Assembly (NCBI GenBank): GCA_026261815.1
Contig: JAMPIT010000856.1
Location: forward strand, 9,904,001 to 9,968,000
Source of the DNA: Monarcha castaneiventris obscurior
Lineage: Eukaryota; Chordata; Aves; Passeriformes; Monarchidae
Reading direction: 5' to 3'
DNA: 64,000 nt
Numbering within the stretch: position 1 is the first letter of the stretch; every line of letters begins with the position of its first letter. Under the pieces are notes generated by a model. It was not told where the DNA came from, did not search any database, and worked only from the letters and a program-made list of their open reading frames with translations. Below, in pieces: positions 1-14,600 of the stretch. The position numbers were made by a program, and so were the translations under genes.

Positions 1-1333
1 CCTACTAGCTGGTCACTATCCTCAGAACATTAATATTTTTGCTTTATAAAAAGATTTTCCCAGTTACAACAGCAAGAAGATAATTTAACTGGCTTTCAGC
101 TTCTATTTAAGAGTGAACCAAGTAGGGCACAGCAATTCCACAGTGTGTGGCTCAGGAGCAGGAACACACTACAGCATATGGAAGACACAAATACAGTGAA
201 TATGGGATCTCCAACTCACCTGTGGAAAATAAGGTATGAAAATTAAGACGGGAATAAAATTAGTACAATAAATGTTCTCTGTTTTTAACAGTAAAGTTAG
301 TAATTACATTTAGGGGTGTAACATGGCCTTTGTTACACTCAAGACTTGTAAAACTTGTGTGCTTAGCAGACCTGTGCTGCTGGTGCATGTTTACTGCTAA
401 CTGTGCTTGTGGAGTCTAGGCCAAGCCTCCAAGGATGTTATCAGGAATGTTAACCAGCTTTAGTCTGGAATGAGCAGACATCTCCTGGATGGTTCAGTTT
501 GCCAGCAAAGCTCACCAAACTTATATTTACTTCAAGACTTGTATTTCACTCTGCAGCTTGGAACATCACAGCAAAGCTGAGAGCATTAAAGCAGAAAATG
601 AAATAAATAACTGCAGACCATGGAATTGAGTTGTCAGCCAGACCTTAAAGTCAAGAGACTAAGCAAGAGTTCAGCATGACTCAGGGGTTTGCTGTGAATG
701 TGCTGGGTTCTGGAGAGGACACCACAAGCCACTCCAACCGACTGCTTAGGACAGCCAAGGGTTTGCAGTGAACAAACAAGCCTGAACCCTTCTCTCCCAC
801 ACACACTTGGGTACAAACACCTTCCACTGACATGGACTCCCAGCAGCCTCCCTGACAGAGCTCTCTGGGCAGGGGCTACCACCTTCTTTGTGCTTGTAGA
901 GGCAGGGGAAGCCCACCTGCCCACACAGGGCTTTGGGGACAGAGCCCACTGCCTGCTATTGCTCCAGAGAAGACTCATTCATGATACCAAATCCTAAAAG
1001 AACATCACTGCCTAGTTGTGGTAGGGAGTTCACACATAGCTGGAACGCTCAGCCTCTGTCCTCCTCTCAAGATCTGCAATTTTCTTGGCCTCTTGTTATA
1101 TTTACTTCTTTGCAAGCAGTCAGTAGAGGGAAAGGAAACAACCCACATTGCTACACAGAAGGCAAAGCAGGCTCGTTTTGGCAAAGGGAAGTAACACTCA
1201 CCAAGTACTTCACTAATCACTTGCTCAATAACTGTTATCCAAGACTTAAGAGAAGGCACATTACAACCCTAAAAATAGTCTGCAGCACTGCTCAGCCTTG
1301 GAAAGCCCTAGACAGTGTCAGGGCAGTTAAGGA
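1..1333. other. downstream flank of WIPI2, no gene seen
   Basis: Beyond the probable poly(A) site. The opposing overlapping frames at 634-997 show no family resemblance or splice context. In human, SLC29A4 follows WIPI2 in the same direction; it would lie off the left edge and nothing of it is visible here. Confidence 0.5.
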
Positions 1334-1339
1334 TTTATT
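1334..1339 (-). terminator. WIPI2: candidate WIPI2 polyadenylation signal
   Basis: Reads AATAAA on the minus strand (tttatt on plus). It is the only canonical hexamer downstream of the WIPI2 stop in this window. Confidence 0.45.
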
Positions 1340-2581
1340 CCAAAACTGCCAAAGAAACAACCAGTCCTTGAGTGTATCGTAAGAGGTACTCTGAGTGGGG
1401 AAATGGACAAAAAAAAACCAGAAAGAAAAGCATTGTTATGCAGCAGTAAAGAACCCAGAAGTAAATTAAATTTTCAAAATCATTTATATTTACATCAGTA
1501 TCTGAAAAAAAAAAAAATCAAGAACTTTCACTATTAGAGCAGTACACTCAGCCCCAGACTGAGAAGAAGCAGGAATTGAGAGCCTTCCAGCAGGAAACCT
1601 TAAGGCTGTTTATAGAGTGGGGCTGCCAAACTCTACTGGGATTTCCCTCCAGCCTGACAGAATCCTTGCTTTGGATAATTTAAAAAAGTATAAAAAAAGG
1701 TTATTGCTACTCTGCCAAGAAAATAGGACAATCTACAGGGAAGAAAGAAAGTGCATTCCAAGTCTTTTCTCAGAAACCCACAAGCTCATCAGCTGCTACA
1801 GGCTACAGACACCCAAGTACCAAAGGTGTACAGACAAGATTCTCTACCAATCCTTCCCTCAGTTCCAGCTTTTCTTCCTGCAGCAATTCCTTTCCTTCCC
1901 TGTAAAGGCACTTTCTATATTCTATATCCTTACGCAGGGAAACACTTCCAGTTTTCCATCCCAACAAACAGAACAGTCCCACAAATACACAACATTCAGA
2001 AGGAATTTTAATTAACAAAATGGTCCAGGAAAGGGAAGGGAGAACCCAAAAAAACAGGCCATTGCATTTGAAAGGTTGCATGTCAGTCACTAGGTATGCC
2101 TGCAAGCCCATGCACAGGAAACCATTTGGACCTTTGTCAGTGCAGAACTAGTCTCAGCTTCCAGAACCACTTCTCTACTCCTTCCTTATATAGGCTAAAT
2201 ATTATATACATATATAAAAAAAATACAAACTTGAGTTTGTTATAAAGTGGCTTCTCTCTCTCTCTCCCCCTCCTATGCTTGCTTGGCACATGAACGCATG
2301 CAAAGCTAAGTAGGCTCTGAGGGCTGCACAAACAGCAGGTTTTGGCAACAAAAAAAATAAACACAGCTAAAATAGATAAGCAAGATTAAAAGCCACTGAA
2401 TTGAAAACCATATATTTTTCCAATTGTATAGAATTAGAACTACAGCTACGACTTAAAACTGTAAGAGTCTGTCATCCTCTCTCCCAACTCATGTCAAAGT
2501 TCATAGCAGCATAACACGAGATTCCTCAAGAAACATCAAGCCAGTGTTCTCTGCTTCAGGAGTGAGTTCACAGGTCCAAGT
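1334..2581 (-). other. WIPI2: WIPI2 3' UTR (probable extent)
   Basis: AT-rich sequence directly after the WIPI2 stop, with no convincing frame on either strand. The only AATAAA on the minus strand between the stop and the window edge is at 1339-1334, so the UTR is probably about 1.25 kb. Use of a weaker signal such as ATTAAA near 2010 is possible. Confidence 0.5.
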
Positions 2582-2694
2582 TTAGTCTGTCCGAAGGATC
2601 ATGGGGGGATGCTCACTGTCTTCGTCCAATCTGAGCGAGTTGGTTTCATCTTCCAGGCAAGCTCCACCCACAGCACCCAGGTCATCCGTGTAGG
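2582..2694 (-). CDS. WIPI2: WIPI2 coding exon 12 and stop
   Basis: Acceptor CTCTCCAG. Encodes Y401-D436, an acidic tail ([16 protein letters not shown]...) ending PPMILRTD, then TAA at 2584-2582. Confidence 0.96.
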
Positions 2695-5600
2695 CTGGAG
2701 AGAAAGGAACAGGGAGTTGGGGAATCAGCAGCAACAAACTAAGGCTTGGATCCAGAGTGAATGAGTAGAGCTGAAGCACCAGGCATTACCTGAAATAGTT
2801 TCACTGCCACCCTATGTTTGCTTTTATCATGACTCTGTTTCATGACTGTGTTTCTCCAAAGCCAAGAGCAGTTCATGATCAAAATTAAACTCCTGTGTGT
2901 GTGCGATGCATACTGGAGCTTTGGGCAGGCTGAAGTTTTCAGTCTCCACTGATGCAGTGCAGTACACACATGATATGTGCTGACTGTTCTCTCTTTGCAG
3001 CGAGGCACTAACCTGGGTGCCTGATGTGGCAAAAGCTCCACTGACTTGGAGAGCTGCAGCATTAACCAAGTTCTCATCCTCTTGATTTAACAGAGCAGTG
3101 AATCAGGCTAAAAGGTCGCTGTTCCCATAAAGGAACAATTGCAGCATTTATCAACCTTCCGTAAAAAAAAATTTAGAACAGGGAGCAGGGCTATAATTCA
3201 GATGCTTTGCACAAGGTCTGGGTGCAGAACTGCCTCAAGAACCATGTGGCAAGTACTGAAACTATCACTACAGCAACCAACCACAACTGCAGACAAAATT
3301 CTACCCAGAAAGCAGCAAAGACAAGTGATCCATCTACAGAAAGCTACTGCACACCACGAGTGCTCTTTTCCTACTGCTCACCAAGGCTCCACCTCGCACG
3401 CGCGGTTACGCAAAGCTCGGTGCGGACGTGGACCAGCTCACGCAGCCATCTAGAAGGAAGCAACAGGCAGAGGTGCTCCCTGCCCCATTCCCAGCCTTCT
3501 CCTTACCATGCCTGGTGGGTGAGGAAGGCACATATGTACCTTTAGTCACAGCGGCACTGTACGTCTGCGCTACCAAGGGCCGGTCGTGCGATGCGGACTC
3601 CAGAATTTCGTTGGCGGGCTCCATGCTGCCATCGAGCCTGCCAGGGAGAGAGGGGTTAGCTGGAGAGGTGATCTGCCTGGGCACAAGGCAGCGTGAGCTG
3701 GCAGCTACAGGAAAATATTTCATCTGCTCTGCAAGAATAATACGTGTATTAGAGAAATGCAACAGGAGGAATTTGGTCCCTCCTTTCCAGAGGCCTGGCA
3801 AGAAGGCACCTGACAACACTTGGTATTTCTCTAAAGACTCATCAGCATCATGTTTGCTTCTGACACAGCATCAGGATCTAAATCCTACTAGCTCATACTA
3901 GGAAAAGAAGACTCAAGACAGACTGCATGATTAAAAAACCCATTCCAATCAGCAATATTGTAGATTGTCTTGAGCTCTGTCCACAGCAGAGGTGGTTGGT
4001 TCATACAGAGATACTAGAAAACCCTCTAGAGAAAGTATTAGAGCACTTCAAAGATTAACAACTTGGTAAAAGCTTCCCTTTATGAGGCTTCACTTCATCT
4101 CTAACCAGAGGTCATTACTTCAAATATTCAGATAAATGTATGATTTTTGACCATAACTGTAGGTTGACCAAAGCTGCAAACCTGAATTATCATCACGAGT
4201 TATTATCTTTAATTCTATGATTGATCAAGTAATTTGACTGTATTACCCCAGCTTTTCCTGCCAACTCTTATTGGAAAACAGTGCATTGTCCTATTTCTGT
4301 AAGTGCTCTACAGTACTATCACAGAACATCAGCTGCCTGGCCTATATGCAAGGAAGTTTAATAAGGACACCAGCAGAGAGAGAACAGGGATAATTTCATA
4401 GGCCAGTTTCCCCTCTGTGAAGTCAGAGTAAGATCTTTCTCTTGTTTGTAACCACTTCATTTATTGATGAAGACGACGGTGTCACTCGTTTCAAATTCTT
4501 GTTTAAGTAACTCAACTCAAAGTGCCAAGAGGAAACAGGAGCACAGCAAGAGAACAGCGATTGATCCCTCCCCTGCACTGGGACAGGGTTAAATTTCTGC
4601 TGCTAAACGCTTGGTGTAGTGGATACCTAGAAGGAAGACTCAGGGGGATTCTGCAGTTACTCATTCATGTCAGAGGTCTGGAAAAAGATTAGTTTGAAGA
4701 AATGAGCTGTTCTAAGTTAGACTTTTCCAAAACAGAAGTAAGTTTGAGAACAAACTGGATTTTGAGAAGAAATAAAATACAGCAGCTCTCAGCTAATGTG
4801 GACTTACTTGTGCTGCTTCATTAGTGTGCACTCGCCTCCTTCTTGGGGGTCTAGGTTGTACATGTAGAGATACCCATCAGCAGCTCCCACCAGCAAACGA
4901 GGGATCTTCTGGATTCTAGAAAGGTTTAAAGGAGAGGTTATTAAAAAATGTTATTAAATAACAGATTATTAAATAGCAGACTATTAAATAACAGATTATT
5001 AAATAGCAGACTATTAAATAACATACACACTCTCTTCCCTTCCCATGATTCAAAGGTTGGACTTGATCTTAGAGGGTTTTTCCAACCTAAATGATTCTAT
5101 GACTTTAAGGCATTATTTTCCACACTTTTGCTCCTAGACAGGGAATGCTGTTAACAGTTAGAGCACCCAGGAAAGAACTGTGTGTAAAAAAAAATTACAG
5201 CATAACCACATTTTGGGGCTAACAGGATGCCACAGGAATCAAGCAATTACATGTAACTCAGTAGAACGGATTCAGAAGTTACCATCCTGTTATCAAGCTT
5301 TGTGCAACTCCAAAGACGAATATTCTAACGGGAAGGATTTACTTATTTGAGAAATGTTACAAAGCTTAATTATTGCTTAAAGGGTGCTTTGAGATCAGAG
5401 GAGTGAGAGTACAGACATGAAGTCAATTTAGCACAAAAATTATAAAACCCCCACAAAATAAGTTTACTACTGCTCATCTTATTGCTTTGGTAGCTGTGCC
5501 AAATGGGACCTGCCTTTGAGGAAGACAGCATAAAAGATTAGATTTAGTCCTCAAAATTAACTTTAATGAATGCTACGCTGTTTTAGAGACAAGAATTATA

Positions 5601-8600
5601 TGAACTTGCTTTCAAAGACTTCTTTAATGGTTAGGCTGGATTGCCTAATTTCGCAATTCACTAACAACATACAGCATCATTCCCCATAGCACTAATGGAA
5701 GCAAATGCCATAAAAGCCCACAGGTCTGTTCTCAATATTCTTGTTTCAAAATTAAAAGACATCTTTAGAAGACATCTTTAAACAACACTTAGAAATGGGC
5801 TATTCCTATCCAAATATTATGCCCTTTCCTCCTTCTCTCTCACGACTGTGAGGTGTCAGCTCTGACACTTTGCTCTTAAACTGGAATGATCACAGGTGAC
5901 CCACGGCTCTGCTGCAGATGAAGCTGTGCTTTACAGTGGCTGCCTCTCCAGAGCCCAAACAGCCCAGCAGGGTGGGGAGGGCAGGCTCCATTTCTGTACT
6001 CACGTGGCAAGTGCACAGATGTTTTTGTGCCCGCAGAAGGGCAGACGGACTGTAGCAAAGGCTCTACCCTGGTTGAACATCTCTGTTACTTGAGAGGGCA
6101 GATAGCTCGTTGAGGCCATCAGCACTTTTCCAAAGTAACCTGTCCAGGTTGTAGGCTCTTCCTGAGGTCTACAAATCAGAAGAGAAAAGTGACCAACTTT
6201 GCTTTCACCTTAGAGAGAAAAGTGTGTTAACACTTGAAAACATTTTACTTTTAAAGATATTAAGCAGCTGTTTCTTTTCAGAAATAACTAACACCCTTAG
6301 GAATTCTAACACACTTCATCTGTGCTACAGGACAAAATGTGTCCTCCAGTACCCTCAGCCTGTTATTTAAGCATGTTTGATTGTAAACTGATATTTCTGC
6401 ATTTAAGACTGCGTTTTATAACATTCATTATACAAGAGCAGAATCTACTGGAAAGCGCCACGCTTCAGGATTTTATTAATCTGTTTATCACTAAGCAAAT
6501 CATTGTTTCCAATAACTTCCACTGAAATGTAATTAAGACTGTCCTCTCAAATCATAAATAGGAACATTTTACAACCTGGTGCCTTTTAAAGCCCCCTATA
6601 TGCAGTTGGAAGGCATTGCTGAGATAGCTCTTCCCATATGGATATCAGAGGAGGTGAAACAAATGTAACTGAAAATGTTAAAACTGCTTCACATTCCCCT
6701 GTGAAGGATGGCCAAGTTCTCTTTGGCAGAAAAACACCTTTTCTACTCAGTGGGAGAACAGTACACAGCTCAGCTGCAGTTGCTGATTCATAAGTGACTT
6801 CTTATGTCCTTTACTTTACAGAAGTGTTCAAAGGAAGTCTGTCCACACTTTGGAGAACTCATCCTGTTGAGTACAGTCAAATTTTAAGCCTTTTCCTTGA
6901 ACAATCTAAGGCACCTTTGAAACCTACTTTTCTTTCACAGTCTCAAGTTTGAAGATATGCACCGTCTCCGTGTTACTGGATGCAGACAGAAACATGCCAT
7001 CCATGCTGAAAGCCAATGAACAGATGCTCACACACCTGGGGAAAAAAAAAAAAGAGAAGAAAAACAATGAAGTCAAAGTATTTGGCTTAGTTAAGCAGAC
7101 TTCTAAAGTCACCGTTACTTTGCAAATAAGAAAAAAACCCCTTCAATAATAAGCATTCTGGATTCTCTGATAATTTCTTGAGGCTATTCAAGCATAAGAT
7201 TAATGATGCTCAGCTCTGATGTTTACCAGATATGGGATCAGTTAGTAACAATCTGAACTCAGTCTTACCCCTGTATAAAGTAGAACTACGGAGTTACTGC
7301 TACCACAAACCACGACACCATTTTACAATGGCTATCAATGGCCCCAGCATTAGAAGGATTTAGAAGAGAGGGAGAATATTAGATACACTGCCTCCAATTG
7401 CCCTAAGAATACAATATATCCTACAAAAGGTGACCCACTTTAAACAAGTTCCCTCACCAAGAAATTTTTAAAAGGCAAGAGGAAGTACAATTCTGACAGG
7501 ATTGATTTGTAGAATAGTCAAGTCCAAAGGAATGAAATTGGAAAACATTCAAGCTGAAACTGTTAGAAGCATACATGCAGGGATGAATGAAGATGAAAAC
7601 AAGCAAAAAATCAGGATGCCAGCTCAATTACTGAACATACTGGAATCAACCATAAGGAATGAGCATCAGGTAATTAACCCAGATGAACTTTACCTCTTCA
7701 CTCCCCTTCGGAATTCAAAGAGTTTCTGCCCCTCTGGAATGGAAAACACTCTTATTACTGTCCCCTGTAAAGAAAAAAATAAATGCATCATTTTTCATTT
7801 CAAGTTCATTCATTGTGTATTAGCTCTAGCAAGCAGAGTACAACTAGAAGCAGCAAACCACTTTGCTGGTAACTCATTGCTGTGATGCACCCCAGATACT
7901 ACATGAAGTATTTATGGAGCTTGTTTGTAGGATGTGTTTGAAGACTACAGAAACAAGAGGAGGGAGCTACTAATGTAGAGAACAAGCTGTGCATCAAAAC
8001 CAGCCCCTCTTATCATATTTGATCAGGAGAACGACCACACTGGAAAAGCACCACGAGTGCACTCACTTGGATGTCTCTGTGCCTTTATCAGATGCAATCA
8101 GTTATACCTTTATAGTCTAAGCTTATTACTCAAAGAGCAGAGGCTTCAGACTCTCTAATTTATACACATTTCATGAACAATTTGTCATCACATGCCAAAG
8201 ACTAGCGAGGCACTTCTCTCTATTTGGATTTTAACAGTCTTGTTTTCATTAGGAAGACAGCATCAAAACAAGACAACTAATTTCTAATAAGTATCCTGCA
8301 CTAAAGGGAGAAACACTCAGAGGACTGCCCTAATTACAACCAGATTAAAATGTTTTATTTAAATAACCTTATTATCCAACATTTCACAGCATGGAAATTG
8401 TGTCAAATATCATTAACAGATCTTAACTTAGATTGTAACTGTAAGCCTCCTTTTCTGGCACTTGCACATGGAACAGTGCACACTTAAAATACTTAACAAC
8501 AAATTTGATTTTTATCACTCTTGGCAAGGCAATCAAAAGCTCCCTTACCTTTTCTGAGGCCGTGGCAAGTTTAGTACCACTTGCATCAAATGCCAAAGCA

Positions 8601-11600
8601 GCCAAGGGACTATCATGAGCTGGGATCATATTGGCAGCTCTCTGCAGTGAATCAATAAAATAGAACCTTAGAAGAGTGCAGGTTAAAAGCCACACGTGTG
8701 CAGCTTGAGACTGCATATTTAAGCACATTCAAGGCAAATATAGGTCTTACTTTATGGACAACAGCTTCAATACTTTTTTCAGTAACTTATGTACTTAACA
8801 TAAAATTATCACTGAAGCATATGCATAGAGAGTACAAGCAGCAGGAAGACAATTCAAATAGAAATTACTTGGTTCCACCCAGATGCCCAATTCTACTCAT
8901 CAAGTCTAGTATTAGCAGTTGTATTTTCTTTGCTGACATTCTGTGAAGCAAGAGATGCTGCAAATTGATGCACAGAAACTTAAGCGTTCAGTAATTCCTC
9001 TCTGAGCAAGTTAAATAATTTTCAAAACCTGCATCTTTAGAGGTGGAAACAGCATTCAAAGATTCTTACCAGATTGATGGTGTCAAAGACTTGTACTTCT
9101 CCAATAGTTGCACTTCCTGGATAGGCCAGGTAGCAATTATCATTGTTTATTGATAAAGCACACAACCCTAGAAGGGATGCAGAAACAATTAGAAATGGGC
9201 AAACTCCAAGACCTATGCAGTAAAACTTTCTGATTCTGTGCTTGAGTGTCACAAAAATAACTCAAATTATCAACAGAAATAGAACCAAAGATGAGTAATC
9301 TCAGAGTCAAGCTGCAATATATTCAACTATTTAGCATAAGTTTAATATAAAACAGAAAGGGAAGAATAGCAAGAGACTTACAGTAACTCATTAAACAGTA
9401 GAACCTCCCAACGCCTGCCATGATTCCTAAAGCATTGACCTGACAAAGTCTTTAATTATACCAAGTGCTGTCAAAATCCAGTTTTTATCTCTCCTGTTTT
9501 TTTCTAACATTTCAAGACATCCACTCCAGGAGACCAAAATACTGGGAAGATGCAGTGTAAGGAGCAGAGTCTGCTACTTGTTCTCAGCTGGATCAAACAC
9601 GTAGGCTTTCAGACAACACTCATATTTGTTATTTTATTTGAAAGCAGAATTAACAACGCAACAGTTCCCTGTAGGGAACCTCATACACTGACACAGAAAG
9701 CACTTTTCAGACTTATGCTGATTCTACCATCACATTTACCTGCAGGATTGGGAGGTGTCTCCCTGATTGTATGTAATACCTTCATGTCTCGTATGTTGTG
9801 TATATAAAGAGACTCTTCCAGACATACTATCAGCCTCTAGAAAAGGGAAAGAGGACAAAATGCTGACATGGAAATGGAGTTTATATGCATTTATCAATCC
9901 CAAAAAAATTCTATCCCAAAATGCAGCAGGTGCCTTCCCATGGGGAAGAGGTTGCACCCCCTGATGAGAAGTAAGAGCCTGACAGAAGATACACAAGAAC
10001 CAGCTCTTGACACAAACACTGCACGTGGTCACTTGAACTGACCAGTGCACCCCACTTCCCTCAATCTCACCAGTGCAAACTGAAGTCATTCCCATTACTA
10101 GTTTAAGTCAGCAAGCCAGAAACCTTCACTTAATTCTTACTCTGTACCAATTCACATGTGGAAATAGTGGAAATTACTTTCTGCTTCTGCTAAACAGAGA
10201 AAACAGACAAGACTTTTTAACCATTCATAAAGCCTACTATGTCTCCATAACCATTTGTGAATGCCTTTTTGTTTAAAACTCTTATTAAGTTCATCATCTC
10301 ATTTACACTTTGTAGACTACATTCGGATGACTAACTAGACATTACTCATTTAACACTAACTCCCTGTGCCAGAAATCAAATTAGCCACTGTTTCTCTTTT
10401 GACTTTAAACAGGAAACCCCTCCTCCCACACTCAGTTTTTGGGGGCAAAGACAGACATTAAGACTTTCTCCTTCAGATGCCATTCTCTCTAGTTTGAATG
10501 AACTGGTTAAAGACAGAGAAGTCTGTACTTGCTGAAGAGCCTACTAATGATTTATTAATACAGTGAACTATACTTCCAGGTACTTAACTCAAAAAATTCA
10601 CCGAGTGCCTTTTTTTTAAAAATTTTATTTTTTTGAGAAGAATTCAGCAAACAGTACTTAACAACCTAAGAATTTAATAGATAACTTTAAATTCTGGCCT
10701 GAAGAGAAATTGTCAGTCACATACTTTCACATTTAGGATGAAAGGATGATTCACACTGGGAGGGACCTCAGGAGGTCTCTAGTCCAACCTCCTACTCAAA
10801 GCATGCCCATCTTATTTAGGGTTTTTCCTATGTCAATATATAAGCATAGAACCAAAAATACTTAACCCAATACGAGTACTGAGATGCCATACAGAAGCCA
10901 CAGTTGGAAAAGTACAAGTAAATTTCAAATAGCAATTCTGTCACCAAAGGAAGAGACATCAATCAGCAGAAGAAGTGCCAGAGAAAGATCCACAATCCCT
11001 TTCCCACATTTCCACTTAGGAAAAATCACTACTCACCTGTCTGTTGAGTTTGACAGCCAAGATGGTGTTGGAGTAACTGTAGTTGCAAATCTCTGTCCCC
11101 TTCTTAAAGTGACAAACTTTCAGCTTGCGTGGAGCTTTAAGGCTAACTATGGCCACCAGACTACTGGAGAAGAGCCTCTCCACAATGCACACATCTTCTG
11201 TGTCAGCTGGGGAATCACAGGAACAAGGAAAAAATACAGAGGGAGATTTCAGGGAAGAAGAATGATGCACATCAACAGGAAATATTGTCCAAGAAAATCA
11301 CAGAATCATAGATTCAGTCTATGTAAAAATATAGCCTAACACCACAAACATTCTGCCACAACAGCTCACAGTCAAGGTGGGACATGGGACAGGCTTTTAA
11401 AGCAGAAAATCTACACAGGGAGTGCTGATTTCTAAAGATTTCCTCCCCCCTCCCCAAGGTGTCACACAAGTTTACGTTTCAGAACAGAGTGTCTACTCCT
11501 CCATGCCCAGAATCGAACAGAAAAAAACCCTCAAAGCTACAAACCCCAGAAAATTGTCAAATTCCAGAATTTTGCAATCTTCTTTTATCTCTGCAGAAAT

Positions 11601-14600
11601 CTAGGAAAGCAAATGTTTCTTGGGCTTTTTTTGGGGGTGTTTTTGTTTTGTTTTTAAAGCATTCTGATGACCCAAACCCCTGGCATTTCCAGATACTTCT
11701 CCATGTAAGAAAGAAAGATTACAGCACTCAGAGAAGCTGGTAAACCTCATTTGCACACAAGACTGCTGCAGCCACCAATTAGCATTTTCACACATATCAT
11801 CTTTTACCTGACAGGCCCTAAGAGCAATTTGTGCAGGAATCGCTGATGCCCAGCATTCATGCAGAGCCATAAAACATCAGATTTGCCAAGTGTTCTACTA
11901 TGAGAGCACTGAAAGCAAAGGAGAACACAAATCCCTGTGTGAGGGAAGACAGCAGGAGGGAGGAGAGTCCAGGATCTCTGGCAAAGAAGTACTTCCACAG
12001 CATTTGATTATAGCACAGCACTGGACCAAGCTGGCAGGAGGCCAAATCCCACCACCAGTTATCCTGGCATCTGTGCCTCCCTCTCCCATCCCCAGAAGCT
12101 CCTCTCCAAAAGGCCCAGGGACACAGTTTTCAGGGCAGGAAGAAGCAGGAGAGGGTTTTACCAGGCTCTGCAGCTCTTTCACAGCCATGGGCTACACCTG
12201 CCCTTTCATTACAGAACCCAATCAAGACAAGTGACTCAAGCCTTTGGCCTTGATCCATCAAAACAAATTTTTCAGGAGTCAGCTTCTGGATTAGCTCAAT
12301 GCTTAACACATTCCAAACCATAAAACTGCCAGTAAAAGGAAACCAAACAAAAAACAAACAACCCAAAAGAGCTTGTTTCTGAAGGCTTCTGTTTTGGCCA
12401 AGAGAAATATTAAGTAATTAGTTTGCACTGTTCCCATCAGCAGTGACACAAATTCCATGAAAAGTTCTATTCAACATTCTCAGTATATGACACTGCCATC
12501 AGTGTGGGACATGTCTGCTTTCCAAGTGCTTTTTCTGGGCAGTTTATTTCAAGAAAATGAACACAAAATATTTAATGTTCTACATTTTTCTGAGAGAAAC
12601 AGCCTACTTATGAAAAAGTAGCGGGTTTACACTATGCATTTTCAGTACTCCATGCAACATAATTGACTTTTATCTACATCTTGTATTTAATACAGTACTT
12701 TTCCAGAGAAGACATAACAGCTCACAGAGGCTTTGAAAATTCAATTTTCTTGAGCAACAGGGATAATGCATTTTAGTAATTACTTTGTTTTCAAGGAATT
12801 GTTCTCCATTTCCCCGATACTGCACAAAACACATGAAAAAGAAATACAAAAATCTGCTTCAACAAATGTATGCAGAGACTTTGAAATGCAGAGGCCCGTG
12901 TTCCTTGAATCAGAGTAGTTACATAAAAGATTCTCAAATATTTTACAGGATGGGTTATCAGCTTTCCATCTAAGCCTGGAGTCCTTCAAAATGATGACAT
13001 CCTTTTACAAGATGCAGAAGACCAGCACACAGAGACCTAAAACCCACAGTCTGCCTGTCCCCTGCTCCAGGGTGAGCACATCCAGGGATAACAGACTTCT
13101 GTAATTCTGTAACAACAGTGCTCAGACACAGCTTCTGGGATCTGTCACCCTCCCAGGCAGGTAGAACTGGTATTTCTGAAGAGGAACAGCAGCAGGGATT
13201 CATATGGAAAAAGTGCTGTCCTATGCTGCAGTGATGGGAAGGGTGGGCAGCAGGGAAGGCACGCAGGGAAGAGCACTACCAACAACTAAGCAACCAGACA
13301 GAAGAAAAAATTTTCAATAAGCAAAATGCCTCAAAGGTATTGATAATCCTTCAGTCTCACCATAAAAAGACTATAATACAGACAGTTACCTTTAGAGAAA
13401 GGCTTTGTGATGGGCATTTAATTAAATTCACTTTAAAAATACAGGATGCACCTCTGCTCCTTTGTCTTCCCTCAACAGGAAGAAGAGATAAAATCTCTTC
13501 ACAGCTGCCAAGTAATTTATGCTTCCCAACAGCAACTATTCAAGAAGAGTACCAGGCTATACTGCCCATCCTACGTTCAGCTGACCTGAATTAATCATAC
13601 GTTTAGCAGCACTAAAGCCCTATAGCAATGCTGCTCCTCACGTTTTTTTTCCTCTTAGTATTATCTCCTTTACACTACACGATTGAGCATTGCCAGAAAC
13701 TCAGATTCAAAAGAGAGTAACAACAAAAAGAACTGCAAAACAAATTAAGTCTCAGCAGCGAGGGGAGAACAAGCAAATGCATAACAAGATTAGTTTCATA
13801 AACACAAGCATGTAGCATCACAGACAAGAGCTGGTTAGAGCCAGCTAGATTATGATCAGCTGTGCCTTTATTCCATTTTTAATCCAAGAACATGAAGCAT
13901 GTTAGAAGCATTCATTAAGCCTTAAAGCACCCTCCAATCTAATGCCTGTTTTTACAGTGGGATCAACTGCTCAGGGAGTCAGGAGATTTGCAGTCACAGG
14001 AGAAGTCAGTGATTGGAACAGCCAAATCTCCATCTTTTTTTTTATTTCTCTCAAACCCAAGATAGCTGAAGCATATTCTGCAGTTTAGTTTGAACACCTA
14101 CACAAGAGTTAGCTGATCAATCTTCCAGAAGAGAGGGAGGGGTCCTTAACAGTGCTCACTCAACACAGAAAGTCTTTAGACCCACTTAAACTAAACTGGG
14201 AAGTGGGAGGCACCGTGTTTGGGAGGCCTCAAGATACGTTTCCTTGAGGAAAGGAGGTACCCGATGCACAGGAAGCCCTCCACCCTCATATCAAGTTTTA
14301 ACAGGCACGGTTTGCAAGTCCAAGACTCAACATTATTTGACTCATACAAAGAAAATGAAGGCCTCTCAATATTTCGATCTGCTTTGAGCCAAGACTGTCT
14401 GGCTTCCACAGGCAAAACCATTGAATTTTCCATAGTGAGAGGACACGGAGTAACAGGTTCAAACTCAGAGAGGGGAAATTCAGGTTAGGTATGGAAGAAA
14501 TTCTTCCCTGTGAGGGTGGTGAGGCCCTGGCACAGGTTGCCCACAGAAGCTGTGGCTGCCCCATCCCTGGAAGTGTTCAAGGCCATGCTGGACAGGGTTT

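Larger units (their letters stand above)
2695..11036. other. WIPI2: WIPI2 introns 3-11 (between exons)
   Basis: Nine introns of about 0.4-1.2 kb separate exons 3-12. All are GT-AG and AT-rich. They hold CR1 scraps, a 15-bp tandem repeat and homopolymer runs, and no further coding signal that I can support. The 127-codon plus-strand frame at 7502-7885 runs antisense through exon 7 and is a shadow. Confidence 0.8.

Noticed and set aside
7502..7885. 127-codon plus-strand frame
   Set aside because: It runs antisense across WIPI2 exon 7. The amino-acid pattern is unlike any family I know.
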